From Rhizobium mongolense subsp. loessense (GTDB taxonomy: Bacteria; Pseudomonadota; Alphaproteobacteria; Rhizobiales; Rhizobiaceae), in the NCBI RefSeq assembly GCF_900099775.1, contig NZ_FMTM01000007.1, forward strand, positions 62,001 through 126,000: a stretch of 64,000 bases of DNA, read 5' to 3'. The notes beneath the pieces were generated by a model. That model worked only from the letters and a program-made list of their open reading frames with translations, searched no databases and had not been told where the DNA came from. Shown here one piece after another: positions 41,705 to 51,087 of the stretch. The position numbers and the translations under genes are program-made. How positions within the stretch are numbered: position 1 is the stretch's first letter; every line of letters begins with the position of its first letter.

Positions 41705-43507
41705 TTGGCAAACGCAGTGCAGACCGCGGAAAAGAAGTCGCGTTCCTTAAAGCCGCTCGCAAGGCTGGCGCCCTATGTGAAGCGTTACCGCGGCATCGTC
41801 GCAGGCGCGCTGGTTTCGCTTATCGTTGCCGCCGTGACATCGCTCACGCTTCCGCTTGCCGTGCGCCGCATGATCGATCATGGTTTCACGCAAGCTGACG
41901 GCACCTTCATCAACAGCTACTTTGCCATGTTGCTGGTCATCGCCGTCATACTCGCGGCCGCAAGCGCCTTTCGCTACTATTTCGTCATCACGCTCGGCGA
42001 ACGCATCGTTTCGGATCTGCGCCGAGATGTCTTTGCGCATGTCACACGGCTTTCTCCCTCCTTCTTCGATGTCAACCAGTCTGGAGAAATTGTGTCACGC
42101 CTGACGGCCGACACCACGCAGATCAAATCGGCTGTCGGTGCCACCGCCTCGGTGGCGCTCCGCAATCTGATCCTCTGTCTCGGTGCCATGGGCATGATGA
42201 TCGTGACCTCGCCGAAGCTTTCAAGTCTTGTGCTCGGCGCAATCCCCCTGATCGTCTTCCCGCTCGTCGGCTTCGGGCGGTCCGTGCGCAAGCGCTCCCG
42301 TGCCGCGCAGGATACGCTCGCCGAAGCTTCCGCTTTTGCCAATGAGACGATTGCTGCCACGCGCACCGTCCAGGCCTTCAACGGCGAGGATGCGGCCGCA
42401 AGCCGCTACGGCGCTGCCGTCGAATCCGCCTATGAGGCAGCCCGCTCCGCCATCCGCTCGCGCGCGCTTTTGACAGGCATTGCGATCACCTTGATCTTCG
42501 GCAGCGTCGTTGCTGTCCTTTGGGTTGGCGCGCACAACGTTCTGTCGGGAACGCTGTCTGCCGGTACGCTCGGGCAGTTCCTGCTCTATTCAGTCATCGC
42601 CGCCGGCTCTCTCGGCGCTTTGTCGGAAGTCTGGGGAGAACTCTCGCAAGCGGCAGGCGCCGCCGACCGGCTGACCGAACTGCTGGACGAAGTCTCGACG
42701 ATCGCAGCTCCGGAAAAGCCCGAGACACTGCCCGTTCCCGCCCGAGGACGCGTCGAATTCTCGAACGTGCACTTCGCCTATCCGTCACGCCCCGGAAAAT
42801 CGGCGCTGCATGGCCTAAGCTTCAATGTGACACCGGGCGAAACAGTCGCCATTGTCGGCCCATCAGGCGCCGGCAAGAGCACCGTCTTTTCTCTGTTGCT
42901 CCGCTTCTACGATCCGCAGCAGGGCAGCGTCGGGATCGATGGTATCGATGCGCGCGAAGTATCACCCGGCGATATGCGCGAACGCCTGGCGATCGTGCCG
43001 CAGGACGTCACCATCTTTGCCGCTTCAATCCACGACAACATCGCCTTCAGCCGCCCCGGCGCGACGCGCGAGGACGTACGCGCCGCAGCGATTGCCGCCC
43101 AGGCCGATGAATTCATCGCAAGATTGGACAAGGGCTACGACACCGAGGTCGGCGAGCGCGGTATTACCCTTTCTGGCGGCCAGCGCCAGCGTATCGCCAT
43201 CGCCCGCGCGATCCTGAAGAACGCCCCGATCCTCCTGCTCGATGAAGCGACGTCAGCCCTTGACGCCGAGAGTGAAACACTGGTGCAGAAGGCGCTCGAA
43301 GGCCTCATGCACGGCCGCACGACGCTCGTCATCGCCCATCGCCTTGCGACCGTTTTGAAAGCCGACCGCATCCTCGTCATGGATCAGGGCCGCATCGTCG
43401 AGGAAGGCACGCATCAGAGCCTAATCCGCCACGGCGGCCTCTATGCCAAGCTGGCGAAGCTGCAGTTCGATGCAGGCGCAGAAGAGTTCCTGGCGACCGT
43501 CAAATAG
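41705..43507 (+). CDS. ABC exporter, fused membrane and ATPase domains (MsbA-related)
   Basis: A 600-residue half-transporter. Six helices lie in the first 310 residues (RYRGIVAGALVSLIVAAVTSLTLPLAVRRMID) and the C-terminal ATPase has Walker A GPSGAGKST, Q-loop IVPQDVTIFA, signature LSGGQRQR, Walker B LLLDEATSALD and the switch His in VIAHRLAT. It works as a homodimer; the cargo is unknown (lipid or drug type). I prefer TTG 41705, which has GGAG 5 bases upstream and leaves room for the rpmE promoter; the first ATG (41582) would add 41 residues close to rpmE. Confidence 0.9.
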   Translation: MANAVQTAEKKSRSLKPLARLAPYVKRYRGIVAGALVSLIVAAVTSLTLPLAVRRMIDHGFTQADGTFINSYFAMLLVIAVILAAASAFRYYFVITLGERIVSDLRRDVFAHVTRLSPSFFDVNQSGEIVSRLTADTTQIKSAVGATASVALRNLILCLGAMGMMIVTSPKLSSLVLGAIPLIVFPLVGFGRSVRKRSRAAQDTLAEASAFANETIAATRTVQAFNGEDAAASRYGAAVESAYEAARSAIRSRALLTGIAITLIFGSVVAVLWVGAHNVLSGTLSAGTLGQFLLYSVIAAGSLGALSEVWGELSQAAGAADRLTELLDEVSTIAAPEKPETLPVPARGRVEFSNVHFAYPSRPGKSALHGLSFNVTPGETVAIVGPSGAGKSTVFSLLLRFYDPQQGSVGIDGIDAREVSPGDMRERLAIVPQDVTIFAASIHDNIAFSRPGATREDVRAAAIAAQADEFIARLDKGYDTEVGERGITLSGGQRQRIAIARAILKNAPILLLDEATSALDAESETLVQKALEGLMHGRTTLVIAHRLATVLKADRILVMDQGRIVEEGTHQSLIRHGGLYAKLAKLQFDAGAEEFLATVK

Positions 43508-43510
43508 ACG

Positions 43511-44728
43511 TTACCCCTGAGGAAACGCGTAGACATCCACGGGCACATCCAAGCCGCGCAGCGGGTAAGATCCGAGGCTTTCCAGGTCGCTTTCGCACCC
43601 TGCCATTTCGACGAAGGCTTTCGACAGCAGCACAGGACGCTTAATTTCCTTGGTCAGGCTTTCCAGCCGCGATGCAATGTTGACGGCCGGGCCGATGACG
43701 GTGAAATCGAGGCGCTTGCGCGACCCGATATTGCCGTACATGACATCCCCCACATGCACGCCGACGCCATAGCGTAGCTCCACATGTCCCCTTTCCGCGT
43801 TGAAGAGATTGAGCTCGGTCATCGCCGCTTGCGCTTCCTTGATCGCCCGGAGAAGATTGATGCATGCATCCGGATTGGTCAGCGGAAATATGGCGAGCAA
43901 GCCGTCTCCCATGAATTTCAGGATTTCGCCGCCGTGCTTTTCGATTGGCTCCGACATGGCATCAAAATAGGCGTTGAGCAGTTCGATGACATCGTCGCGC
44001 GGCCATAAGTCGGAGATCGTCGTGAAGTCGCGCAAGTCACAGATGAGGATCGCGGCGCCGACCGTTGCGCCGCTGCCGCGGGTCGTGGCGCCTGCAAGAA
44101 TCTGCTCGCTGGCATGCGGCCCGACATAGGTCTGCAGCAGCGTGCGGGCGAGAATGTTCTTGATCCGGATTTCGGTGACAAGCGTGAGCGCCGGCAAAAG
44201 ATCCTTGAGGAAGGTCAGATGGTCTTCCTTAAAGCCGCCTGGCCTGTCGCTTGAGAAGGTAATTACGTGCCGTTTTCCGAGTGTGTGCTCCATCGGCCAG
44301 GCCACATAGTCCGTCAGCCCCTCACCCTGCAACTCGCCATAGAGCGGATAGGAAGCAACTTCCCCTTCGAGACTCTGCCGCACTTCCCTACCTCCGCTGA
44401 AGATCTCGTTCATCGGGCTGTTCAGGAATTGCGACGTTGTCTCGACGCCGTAACCGAAGGTGGTGATCTTTGCTTCCTGCAAGCCGGGACGCCAGAGGAT
44501 CCGGGCGCCCAGCCATTGAGGATGCAGCGTCCGGAAATGCATCGTCGCGCGGGCGAGGGGAACGCCCGAAGCTCGCAGCCGCTCGCACATCTCCACTAAG
44601 ATATTGTCGATGAACCGCTGGTTGCGCGTTTCATTGATCAGCCAGTCGAGGATCTTGTGCCGGCGCACCGGCCAAAGACCGTCCTCTTCGTTCTCAACTG
44701 CCGGGAATGGATTGGATACCGGCTGCAT
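43511..44728 (-). CDS. Class III adenylate/guanylate cyclase
   Basis: A 405-residue soluble cyclase. The C-terminal catalytic domain (about 225-390) carries both metal-binding Asp blocks, AILICDLRDFTTISD and LKFMGDGLLAIFP, and the VGDVMYGNIGSRKRLDFTVIGPAVNIASRLE signature; the N-terminal 200 residues form the conserved rhizobial cyclase-associated sensor (WLINETRNQRFIDNILVEMC). Rhizobia encode many such enzymes of unknown trigger. GGAG 7 bases upstream selects the ATG at 44728 over one at 44785. It converges on the ABC gene with only 3 bases between stops. Confidence 0.9.
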   Translation of the reverse strand: MQPVSNPFPAVENEEDGLWPVRRHKILDWLINETRNQRFIDNILVEMCERLRASGVPLARATMHFRTLHPQWLGARILWRPGLQEAKITTFGYGVETTSQFLNSPMNEIFSGGREVRQSLEGEVASYPLYGELQGEGLTDYVAWPMEHTLGKRHVITFSSDRPGGFKEDHLTFLKDLLPALTLVTEIRIKNILARTLLQTYVGPHASEQILAGATTRGSGATVGAAILICDLRDFTTISDLWPRDDVIELLNAYFDAMSEPIEKHGGEILKFMGDGLLAIFPLTNPDACINLLRAIKEAQAAMTELNLFNAERGHVELRYGVGVHVGDVMYGNIGSRKRLDFTVIGPAVNIASRLESLTKEIKRPVLLSKAFVEMAGCESDLESLGSYPLRGLDVPVDVYAFPQG

Positions 44729-44962
44729 GTCAAACTCCACGATCGCGTCCCGCCAAGCGTACAAATTCGATTGCGTCTTTCGCATAGATGGTTATCGGAG
44801 GACGGATTGTAATATCAATAGTCGGATAGTTTATCTCAGCGACTAAAGTTGCAATTCCATGCGGCTGCTTTTGGTTGCTTTTATCCTCCTCCGCCCTACC
44901 CTCCTTTTGCCGATTTGATGCAATTGGGCGACATCATCGCTGAATTCCGGGAGGAGAATCGA

Positions 44963-45946
44963 ATGACACTTTTCAATATGACCCGCCGCATGGCACTCGG
45001 CCTCGGCATGCTTGCAGCCTTGAGCGCCGGAGCCGCGCATGCCGAAGGGTTTCCGGAGCGGGCGGTTACGCTGGTCGTTCCCTTTGCCGCCGGCGGGTCG
45101 ACCGATGTCGTGGCGCGCATCATCGCCGAGAAGATGTCGGAAGACCTTGGTCAGCAGGTGATCGTCCAGAACGTCGCCGGTGCGGGCGGCAATCTCGGTG
45201 CGGGCAACGTGGCTCGCGCAGAACCGGACGGCTATACCATCCTGATGGGAACCGTCGCGACGCACGCGCTGAACCCGCTGATCCTTAAATCCACGCCTTA
45301 CGATCCGGAAAAGGATTTCGCGCCGGTTTCACTGCTCGTCATCGTGCCCAACGTGCTCGTCGTCAATCCGGAGCTGCCTGCAAAGAACGTACAGGAATTG
45401 ATCGCGCTGCTGAAGGCCGAGCCGGACAAATGGAGCTATGCTTCCTCCGGCAACGGCACGCCGCTTCATCTTTCCGGCGAATTGTTCAACTCGATGGCCG
45501 GCGTCAAGATGCAGCACATCCCCTACAAAGGTGCAGGCCCGGCGCTGACCGATCTGCTGGGCAATCAGGTATCGATCATGTTCGATAACCTGCCGTCGTC
45601 GTCCAGCCACATCAAATCCGGCAAGCTGCGGGCGCTGGCGGTCACTACGGCGAAACGTGCTCCATCCTTCCCGGATATTCCGACCATCGCTGAGTCCGGC
45701 GTTCCTGGTTACGAGACCTATACCTGGAACGCGCTCTTCGCGCCGGCAAATACACCCGCGGATGTTGTGGCAAAGCTCAACGCGTCCGCCAACAAGGCTT
45801 TGAAGGACCCGGCCGTTGCCGAGCGCATGAAAGACTTCAGCGCCACGATCGTCGGCTCCACGCCGGAGGAACTTGGCGCACATGTGAAGTCCGAACTGGC
45901 CAAGTGGGGACCCATCGTAAAGGGTGCGAATATCCAGATGGAATAG
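44963..45946 (+). CDS. Tripartite tricarboxylate transporter binding protein (TctC/Bug family)
   Basis: A 327-residue periplasmic binding protein with a signal peptide (MTLFNMTRRMALGLGMLAALSAGAAHAE). The mature sequence begins FPERAVTLVVPFAAGGSTDVVARI, the Bug-family hallmark, with AGAGGNLGAGNVARAEPDGY and HIPYKGAGPALTDLLGNQV later. TctC proteins normally work with TctA and TctB membrane subunits, which are not present in this window. GGAGGAG, 5-7 bases upstream, secures the start. Ligand unknown, likely a carboxylate. Confidence 0.92.
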   Translation: MTLFNMTRRMALGLGMLAALSAGAAHAEGFPERAVTLVVPFAAGGSTDVVARIIAEKMSEDLGQQVIVQNVAGAGGNLGAGNVARAEPDGYTILMGTVATHALNPLILKSTPYDPEKDFAPVSLLVIVPNVLVVNPELPAKNVQELIALLKAEPDKWSYASSGNGTPLHLSGELFNSMAGVKMQHIPYKGAGPALTDLLGNQVSIMFDNLPSSSSHIKSGKLRALAVTTAKRAPSFPDIPTIAESGVPGYETYTWNALFAPANTPADVVAKLNASANKALKDPAVAERMKDFSATIVGSTPEELGAHVKSELAKWGPIVKGANIQME

Positions 45947-45965
45947 ACTCAACTTTTGCACTAGA

Positions 45966-45987
45966 TTGCCTCCCGTTACCGAGGCAA
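45966..45987. other. Perfect stem-loop between the TctC and DUF1508 genes
   Basis: TTGCCTC-CCGTTACC-GAGGCAA, 7-bp stem, 20 bases after the TctC stop and 26 bases before DUF1508. There is no U-run; it could be an mRNA hairpin or weak terminator. Confidence 0.45.
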
Positions 45988-46012
45988 CTTCCTGATAATT
46001 GGGAGATAATCG

Positions 46013-46201
46013 ATGTATAAGTTTGAAGTGTACAAGGATAAGGCTGGCGAATTTCGTTTCCGTTTCAAGGCTTCGAACGGCGAATCCATGTTCAGCTCGG
46101 AGGGCTACAAGGCCAAGGCGTCTGCGCTGAGCGCCATTGAATCCATCAAGAAGAATGCGCCCGACGCAACGGTCGACGACCAGACCAAGGCAACGGCTTA
46201 A
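46013..46201 (+). CDS. DUF1508 (YegP-like) small protein
   Basis: A 62-residue single-repeat DUF1508 protein: YKFEVYKDKAGEFRFRFKAS and the second block SSEGYKAKASALSAIESIKKNA. The fold is a small beta-beta-beta-alpha unit found in single or double copy across bacteria; function unknown. GGGAGA lies 6 bases upstream. Confidence 0.9.
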   Translation: MYKFEVYKDKAGEFRFRFKASNGESMFSSEGYKAKASALSAIESIKKNAPDATVDDQTKATA

Positions 46202-46208
46202 CCAGACT

Positions 46209-46231
46209 GGCGGCGCTCGAAAGGCGCCGCC
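46209..46231. terminator. Shared stem-loop between convergent DUF1508 and FAD dehydrogenase genes
   Basis: GGCGGCGC (46209-46216) pairs perfectly with GCGCCGCC (46224-46231) across a 7-base loop, filling the 30-base gap between the two stops. There is no U-run. Confidence 0.6.
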
Positions 46232-47869
46232 TCATACGGCTCTTCCCGCCACCCGGCCCGAAAAAATGCAACCGCCGAGAAAGGTTCCTTCGAGCGCTTT
46301 GTAGCCGTGCATGCCGCCTCCGCCGAAACCGGCGACCTCACCGGCGGCATAGAGACCCGGCACCGCATCTCCATTCATACTGATCACCCGCGCCGAAAGA
46401 TCCGTCTGCAGACCGCCCAGCGACTTTCGCGTCAGGACATGCAGCCGCACGGCGATCAACGGCCCTGCCTTGGTATCCAGCAGCCGGTGCGGCTTTGCCG
46501 TCCGCAACAGCTTGTCGCCAATATAATTTCGGGTTCCGCGAATGGCAGTTACCTGTGCATCCTTGGAATAGGCATTGTCGATTTCCCGGTCGCGCGCTTC
46601 GATCTGCCCACGCACATGCGCAGTGTCGATCCGGTTTTCTCCAGTCAGCGCATTCATGCTTTCGACCAGTTCTTCGAGCGTCTTGCGGACGATGAAATCT
46701 TCGCCCTTCTCCATGAAGGCTTGCACCGGCCCGGGCGGGTTCTTGCCGAGCCGTTTCAAAAGCAACGGGATATCCTTACCGGTGATGTCGGGGTTCTGCT
46801 CCGAACCCGAAAGCGCGAACTCTTTCTTGATGATCGCCTTGGTGAGAATGAACCAGCTATAATCATGCCCGCTGGTGCGGATCGCCTTCAAGGTGGCAAG
46901 CGTGTCAAAGCCCGGCATCGCCGGCGGGGCGAAACGGTTTCCGTCGGCATCGCACCAGAAGGACGACGGACCGGGAAGGATGCGGATGCCGTGGTTCGCC
47001 CAGATCGGATCCCAGTTCCTCAGGCCTTCCGTATAGTGCCACATGCGGTCGCTGTTGATGATGCTCGCGCCGGCACGCTTGCCGATTGCCAACATCCGGC
47101 CGTCGACATGGGCGGGAACGCCCGCAACCATCGACGCAGGCGGAGGACCAAGACGCTCCGCCGGCCAGTTCCGGCGCACGAGATCGTGGTCGCCGCCGAT
47201 GCCGCCGGAGGCGACGATGACGGCGCCCGCGCGGAATTCGAATGTTCCGGCAGCCATGCGAACCGTTGCCTTGCCACGCGGCGCGGCATCGGGCTCGAGG
47301 ATTGTCCCCTGCACGCCGCAGACGGCGCCATTTTCGACTATGAGCTCGTCCACACAGTGGCGGAAGGCAAATGTGATGCGGCCTCTCGCCTCTGCCTCCC
47401 GAACGCGCCGGATAAATGGTGTAAGCACGGCGGGCCCCGTGCCCCAGGTCAGATGGAAGCGCGGCACGGAATTGCCGTGACCATGCGCCATGCCACCGCC
47501 GCGCTCCGCCCAACCGACGACAGGAAACCAGCGCATGCCCTGTTGATGCAGAAAGGAGCGTTTCTCGCCCGCCGCAAAATCGAGATAGGCATCCGCCCAA
47601 AGCCGCGGCCAGTAATCCTCGAGCCGGTCGAAGCCAGCCGAACCCGCCCAATCCTGCCTGGCAAGCTCGAGGCTGTCGCGAATGCCCAGGCGGCGCTGCT
47701 CGGGACTATCGACGAAAAAAAGGCCGCCCAGCGACCAGAAGGCCTGCCCGCCGAGGCTCTGTTCGCCCTCCTGATCGAGAATGCAGACCTTGCGCCCCCG
47801 ATCTGCGGCTTCCGCCGCGGCAACAAGCCCGGCAAGACCTGCACCAACGACCAGCACGTCATATTCCAT
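46232..47869 (-). CDS. FAD-binding dehydrogenase (FRD/KstD fold)
   Basis: A 545-residue flavoprotein: the FAD loop VLVVGAGLAGLVAAAEAADRGRKV at the N-terminus, the substrate-side motifs FYLEGERGG-type replaced by WSLGGLFFVDSPEQRR, VIVASGGIGGDHDLVRRNW mid-protein and the C-terminal GLYAAGEVAGFGGGGMHGYKALEGTFLGG. It belongs to the fumarate-reductase/3-ketosteroid-dehydrogenase-like group annotated as FAD-binding dehydrogenase; the substrate is unknown. It stands alone and converges with DUF1508. Confidence 0.88.
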   Translation of the reverse strand: MEYDVLVVGAGLAGLVAAAEAADRGRKVCILDQEGEQSLGGQAFWSLGGLFFVDSPEQRRLGIRDSLELARQDWAGSAGFDRLEDYWPRLWADAYLDFAAGEKRSFLHQQGMRWFPVVGWAERGGGMAHGHGNSVPRFHLTWGTGPAVLTPFIRRVREAEARGRITFAFRHCVDELIVENGAVCGVQGTILEPDAAPRGKATVRMAAGTFEFRAGAVIVASGGIGGDHDLVRRNWPAERLGPPPASMVAGVPAHVDGRMLAIGKRAGASIINSDRMWHYTEGLRNWDPIWANHGIRILPGPSSFWCDADGNRFAPPAMPGFDTLATLKAIRTSGHDYSWFILTKAIIKKEFALSGSEQNPDITGKDIPLLLKRLGKNPPGPVQAFMEKGEDFIVRKTLEELVESMNALTGENRIDTAHVRGQIEARDREIDNAYSKDAQVTAIRGTRNYIGDKLLRTAKPHRLLDTKAGPLIAVRLHVLTRKSLGGLQTDLSARVISMNGDAVPGLYAAGEVAGFGGGGMHGYKALEGTFLGGCIFSGRVAGRAV

Positions 47870-48042
47870 CCCGAACGCCTCCCCGCATCCATCGGAATGA
47901 AATTACGCATACGTAAACGTCAATGCAACCGCAGGATTTCCCATCGCGAATTTTTCATTTGATGATTTTGAATGGGTGGCCGAGCCCTTGGTGGGGCCCC
48001 CCGCCCCTTGCGGCTGGAAAGGGCAGGCCTGTCCTGCAGCGA

Positions 48043-49074
48043 CTATTTCTCGGTCAGCTTGAGCTCGATGCGGCGGTTGGTGGCGCGGGCTTCTGGAGTA
48101 TCGCCGGGCGCGATCGGCTGGAATTCGCCAAAACCTGCCGCAACGAGGCGGTCGGAAGGCACGCCCTGCGAAATCAGGTATTTGACGACGGAGATGGCAC
48201 GCGCCGAGGAAAGCTCCCAGTTGTCGCGAAAGCGGCCGGCCCCGGAAAGCGCCACATTGTCGGTATGGCCGTCGACCCGGAGCACCCAGTTGATTTCCGG
48301 CGGTATTTCCCTGGAAAGATCAAGCAGCGCAGTGGCCAGTTTCGTCATCTCCGTCGTGCCTTCAGGATTGAGATCGGAACTGCCGGAAGAAAACAGAACC
48401 TCTGACTGGAAGACGAAACGGTCGCCGACGATGCGGATGTTTTCGCGGTCGGACAGGATCTCGCGCAGGCGGCCGAAGAAGTCGGAGCGGTAGCGATTGA
48501 GTTCCTGAACCCGCTGTGCCAGCGCGACATTCAGCCGCCGGCCCAGATCGGCGATCTTCGCCTGCGAACTCTGGTCCTTCTGCTCCGATGCCTGAAGCGC
48601 CGCCTCGACGGCTGCAATCTGGCTGCGCAGGGCCGCAATCTGCTGGTTGAGAATTTCGACCTGGCTGAGCGCCCGGTCGCTTAACTGCTTCTGTTCGTCG
48701 AGTTCCTTTGTCAGGCCGCCGATGCGCTGTTGCGCCGCATCCTTTCCGCCGGAACCGGCATCGAGCAATGCCTGCAGCCGCGAGCGATCACCTTCAGCGG
48801 TCGCGAGAGATGCCTGCAGATTGGCAACGGAATCCTCGAGATCCTGCTTGCTGCCCTTCTCTAGCGCGAGCAACTGCGTAAGTTCGTTGATCTGGCTGTT
48901 GAGGCGGGTCAGTACTTCGTCGCGACCGGAAATCTCGCGGCTGAGAATGAACTGGCCTACGACGAAGACCGTCAGCAGGAACATGATGGCGATCAACAGC
49001 GTCGACAGTGCGTCGACGAAACCCGGCCAGTAGTTCATTTCGCCGTGGCGGCGGCGATTTCGGGCGAGCGCCAT
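48043..49074 (-). CDS. MotB/OmpA-like peptidoglycan-binding protein of a motor-like pair
   Basis: A 343-residue protein. One N-terminal helix (about 20-41: FVDALSTLLIAIMFLLTVFVVGQFIL), then a coiled coil of about 150 residues (LNSQINELTQLLALEKG to QRVQELNRYRS), and a C-terminal OmpA domain (VLRVDGHTDNVALSG, then NWELSSARAISVVKYL and AAGFGEFQPIA). The layout is MotB-like; the Asp in the helix (VDALS) corresponds to the proton-binding Asp of MotB. It lies 3 bases downstream of the MotA-like gene, so the two form an operon. Not flagellar by context. Confidence 0.85.
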   Translation of the reverse strand: MALARNRRRHGEMNYWPGFVDALSTLLIAIMFLLTVFVVGQFILSREISGRDEVLTRLNSQINELTQLLALEKGSKQDLEDSVANLQASLATAEGDRSRLQALLDAGSGGKDAAQQRIGGLTKELDEQKQLSDRALSQVEILNQQIAALRSQIAAVEAALQASEQKDQSSQAKIADLGRRLNVALAQRVQELNRYRSDFFGRLREILSDRENIRIVGDRFVFQSEVLFSSGSSDLNPEGTTEMTKLATALLDLSREIPPEINWVLRVDGHTDNVALSGAGRFRDNWELSSARAISVVKYLISQGVPSDRLVAAGFGEFQPIAPGDTPEARATNRRIELKLTEK

Positions 49075-49077
49075 GGC

Positions 49078-50172
49078 TTACTTGCCCTCGCTCTTCTCGG
49101 TCTGGCTGACGCGGTGGCTTCTCTCGGCGCCACTCTGCTTTTCCTGCGCGCCGATGCGTTCGGCCAGCCGATCGAGCGTGCGACGCATGGCCTTTGCCTC
49201 GTCCTGCTGCGCTTCGATCCAGTCGCGCAGCATCTGCTGTTCGTTGCGCATGTTCTTGACGAGACCCTGGATGCCTTCGGCAAGGCTCGCCATCGCGGCA
49301 ACCGAGCGCTGGCTGCCGGCTCCGCCTTCTTCGGCAACCTTCTTCAGATAGTCCGACATCGCGCGAAGGTCCTCGGAAGACGTACCCGAGTCGAGCGCTG
49401 GAACGGCAATATCCGACCCGACATCGGTCACCGAGGAAAGCCAGTTTTCGAGTTCCGTGTAGAAGCGAGTCTGCGCCCGGCCGGCCTGAAGATCGAGGAA
49501 GCCGAGAATGAGCGACCCGGAAAGGCCGAGCAGCGAAGACGAGAAGGCTTGACCCATACCGGAAAGCGGCAAGGACAGACCTTCTTTGAGCGTGGTCAGC
49601 ACGTCGCCGGTGCCGTTCGAGCCTGCATCCAGCGACTGAATGACGCCGCTGATCGAGCCGATCGTGCCGATGAGACCCCAGAAGGTGCCGAGAAGACCGA
49701 GGAAGACGAGAAGGCCGATGAGGTAACGCGACGTATCACGCGATTCATCGAGGCGGGTGGCGATCGAATCCAGAATAGAGCGTAGCGCGGTCGTCGAAAG
49801 CGTCGCCGTCGACTTACGGTTGCCGATCAGTGCCCGCATGGGGGCAAGCAGTCTCGGATTGCGGTTTACCTTGTCCGCACTGCCGGCTGCGCGAAAGGAA
49901 TTGAACCAGCGCACTTCCGGACGAAGCGCCAGCACATGGCTGAAGACCAGGATGATGCCGACCGCAAGCACGCCGACGATGAGGCCGTTGAGGCCCGGAT
50001 TGTGCATGAACGCTGTCTGCGTCTGCCGGAAAAGGATGGCGGCGATGAAGCCGACGATGACCAGGAACAGGAGCATCGTCCAGAGGAACGGCATCGGGCT
50101 GGAGAGTTTATAGACATAGTTGCTGCTCGGTTTTTCGGTCGAGCCGAACTCCGCCGCATTCACATTTTCCAT
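49078..50172 (-). CDS. MotA/TolQ/ExbB-like channel protein of a motor-like pair
   Basis: A 364-residue membrane protein. Helices at about 28-48 and 64-84 precede a cytosolic stretch, then the MotA/TolQ core: RYLIGLLVFLGLLGTFWGLIGTI and GLSLPLSGMGQAFSSSLLGLSGSLILGFLDL. A charged C-terminal tail follows (residues about 300-364). It is the partner of the MotB/OmpA-like protein downstream. Such pairs are conserved in Rhizobiales, but their role (division, envelope or other) is not established to my knowledge. Confidence 0.85.
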   Translation of the reverse strand: MENVNAAEFGSTEKPSSNYVYKLSSPMPFLWTMLLFLVIVGFIAAILFRQTQTAFMHNPGLNGLIVGVLAVGIILVFSHVLALRPEVRWFNSFRAAGSADKVNRNPRLLAPMRALIGNRKSTATLSTTALRSILDSIATRLDESRDTSRYLIGLLVFLGLLGTFWGLIGTIGSISGVIQSLDAGSNGTGDVLTTLKEGLSLPLSGMGQAFSSSLLGLSGSLILGFLDLQAGRAQTRFYTELENWLSSVTDVGSDIAVPALDSGTSSEDLRAMSDYLKKVAEEGGAGSQRSVAAMASLAEGIQGLVKNMRNEQQMLRDWIEAQQDEAKAMRRTLDRLAERIGAQEKQSGAERSHRVSQTEKSEGK

Positions 50173-50286
50173 GGTTGCGCAGCCCTCCGGATTGCTTGCA
50201 ACCGAAGACTAGATCAACATTGTGCCGAATTGAAGTGCGCGGGCAGAGAAAACCGTGTCTTTACAATAGTCGGTTTCCGACGTGTC

Positions 50287-51087
50287 TCACTTCGCAGGGA
50301 TGGGGCGCTTGATGGTCTCGATTAGCGCCTTGTGAATATATTCATTGCCGGCGACGATGGCGCCGCCATCGAGGATATCCGTGCCGCCGTTCCAATCGGT
50401 CGCATAACCGCCAGCTTCGCGGATAAGCAGGATGCCGGCTGCCATATCCCAGGGCGACAATCCCATTTCCCAAAAGCCGTCGAAGCGGCCAGCCGCAACA
50501 TAAGCGAGATCGAGCGAGGCAGCGCCCATGCGGCGGATGCCGGCCACTTCGCCCATCACATGACGAAGCTCGACGAGGAACTTGCCGTGGTTGCCGCGGC
50601 CGAGATGCGGCACGCCGCAGCCGATGACGGAATCCGAAAGAACGCGGCGCGCACCGACGCGCAGCCGGCGGTCGTTCAAGAAGGCGCCGCCACCGCGCTC
50701 GGCAGTATAGAGCTCGTCCATCGCCGGATTGAAGACAACGCCCGCAACGACTTCGCCATTGCGCTCAAGTGCGATCGACACGGCAAACGTCGGAATCCCA
50801 TGCAGGAAGTTGGTCGTGCCATCGAGCGGATCGACGATCCAGCGGTGCGCACCGTCCGTGCCCTTGATCTCTTCGCTCTCCTCTCCAAGGAACCCATAAG
50901 TCGGACGCGCCTTCAGGAGCTCGTCCCTGACGATCTTTTCAGCTTTCCGGTCAGCATTGGAAACAAAATCGCCAGGCCCCTTTACCGAGACCTGCAGGTT
51001 CTGGACTTCCCCGAAATCACGCCCCAGCGACTTTCCTGCCTTGACGGCAGCCTGAACCATGACATTGAGAAGAGCAGAACGGGCCAT
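50287..51087 (-). CDS. suhB: Inositol-monophosphatase family protein (SuhB-like)
   Basis: A 266-residue Mg-dependent phosphatase: the metal-site Glu in FLGEESEEIKG, the motif WIVDPLDGTTNFLHGIPTFAVSIAL, and the distal SPWDMAAGILLIREAGG. It hydrolyses inositol-1-phosphate or related sugar phosphates; SuhB in E. coli also acts in rRNA transcription. The strong match to the family is clear; the suhB symbol reflects family, not demonstrated role. It lies upstream of the MotA-like gene on the same strand with 114 bases between. Confidence 0.92.
   Translation of the reverse strand: MARSALLNVMVQAAVKAGKSLGRDFGEVQNLQVSVKGPGDFVSNADRKAEKIVRDELLKARPTYGFLGEESEEIKGTDGAHRWIVDPLDGTTNFLHGIPTFAVSIALERNGEVVAGVVFNPAMDELYTAERGGGAFLNDRRLRVGARRVLSDSVIGCGVPHLGRGNHGKFLVELRHVMGEVAGIRRMGAASLDLAYVAAGRFDGFWEMGLSPWDMAAGILLIREAGGYATDWNGGTDILDGGAIVAGNEYIHKALIETIKRPIPAK

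Noticed and set aside
46307..47962. A 551-residue open frame antisense to the FAD dehydrogenase
   Set aside because: Shadow of a clear flavoprotein; no domain pattern or ribosome site.
47940..48042. tRNA-like GC-rich block after the FAD dehydrogenase
   Set aside because: No acceptor stem, anticodon loop or CCA region can be folded.
48043..50172. Zorya anti-phage defence (ZorA/ZorB)
   Set aside because: Only the MotA/MotB-like pair is present; no ZorC/ZorD helicase or ZorE nuclease lies beside it, and the neighbours are housekeeping genes.
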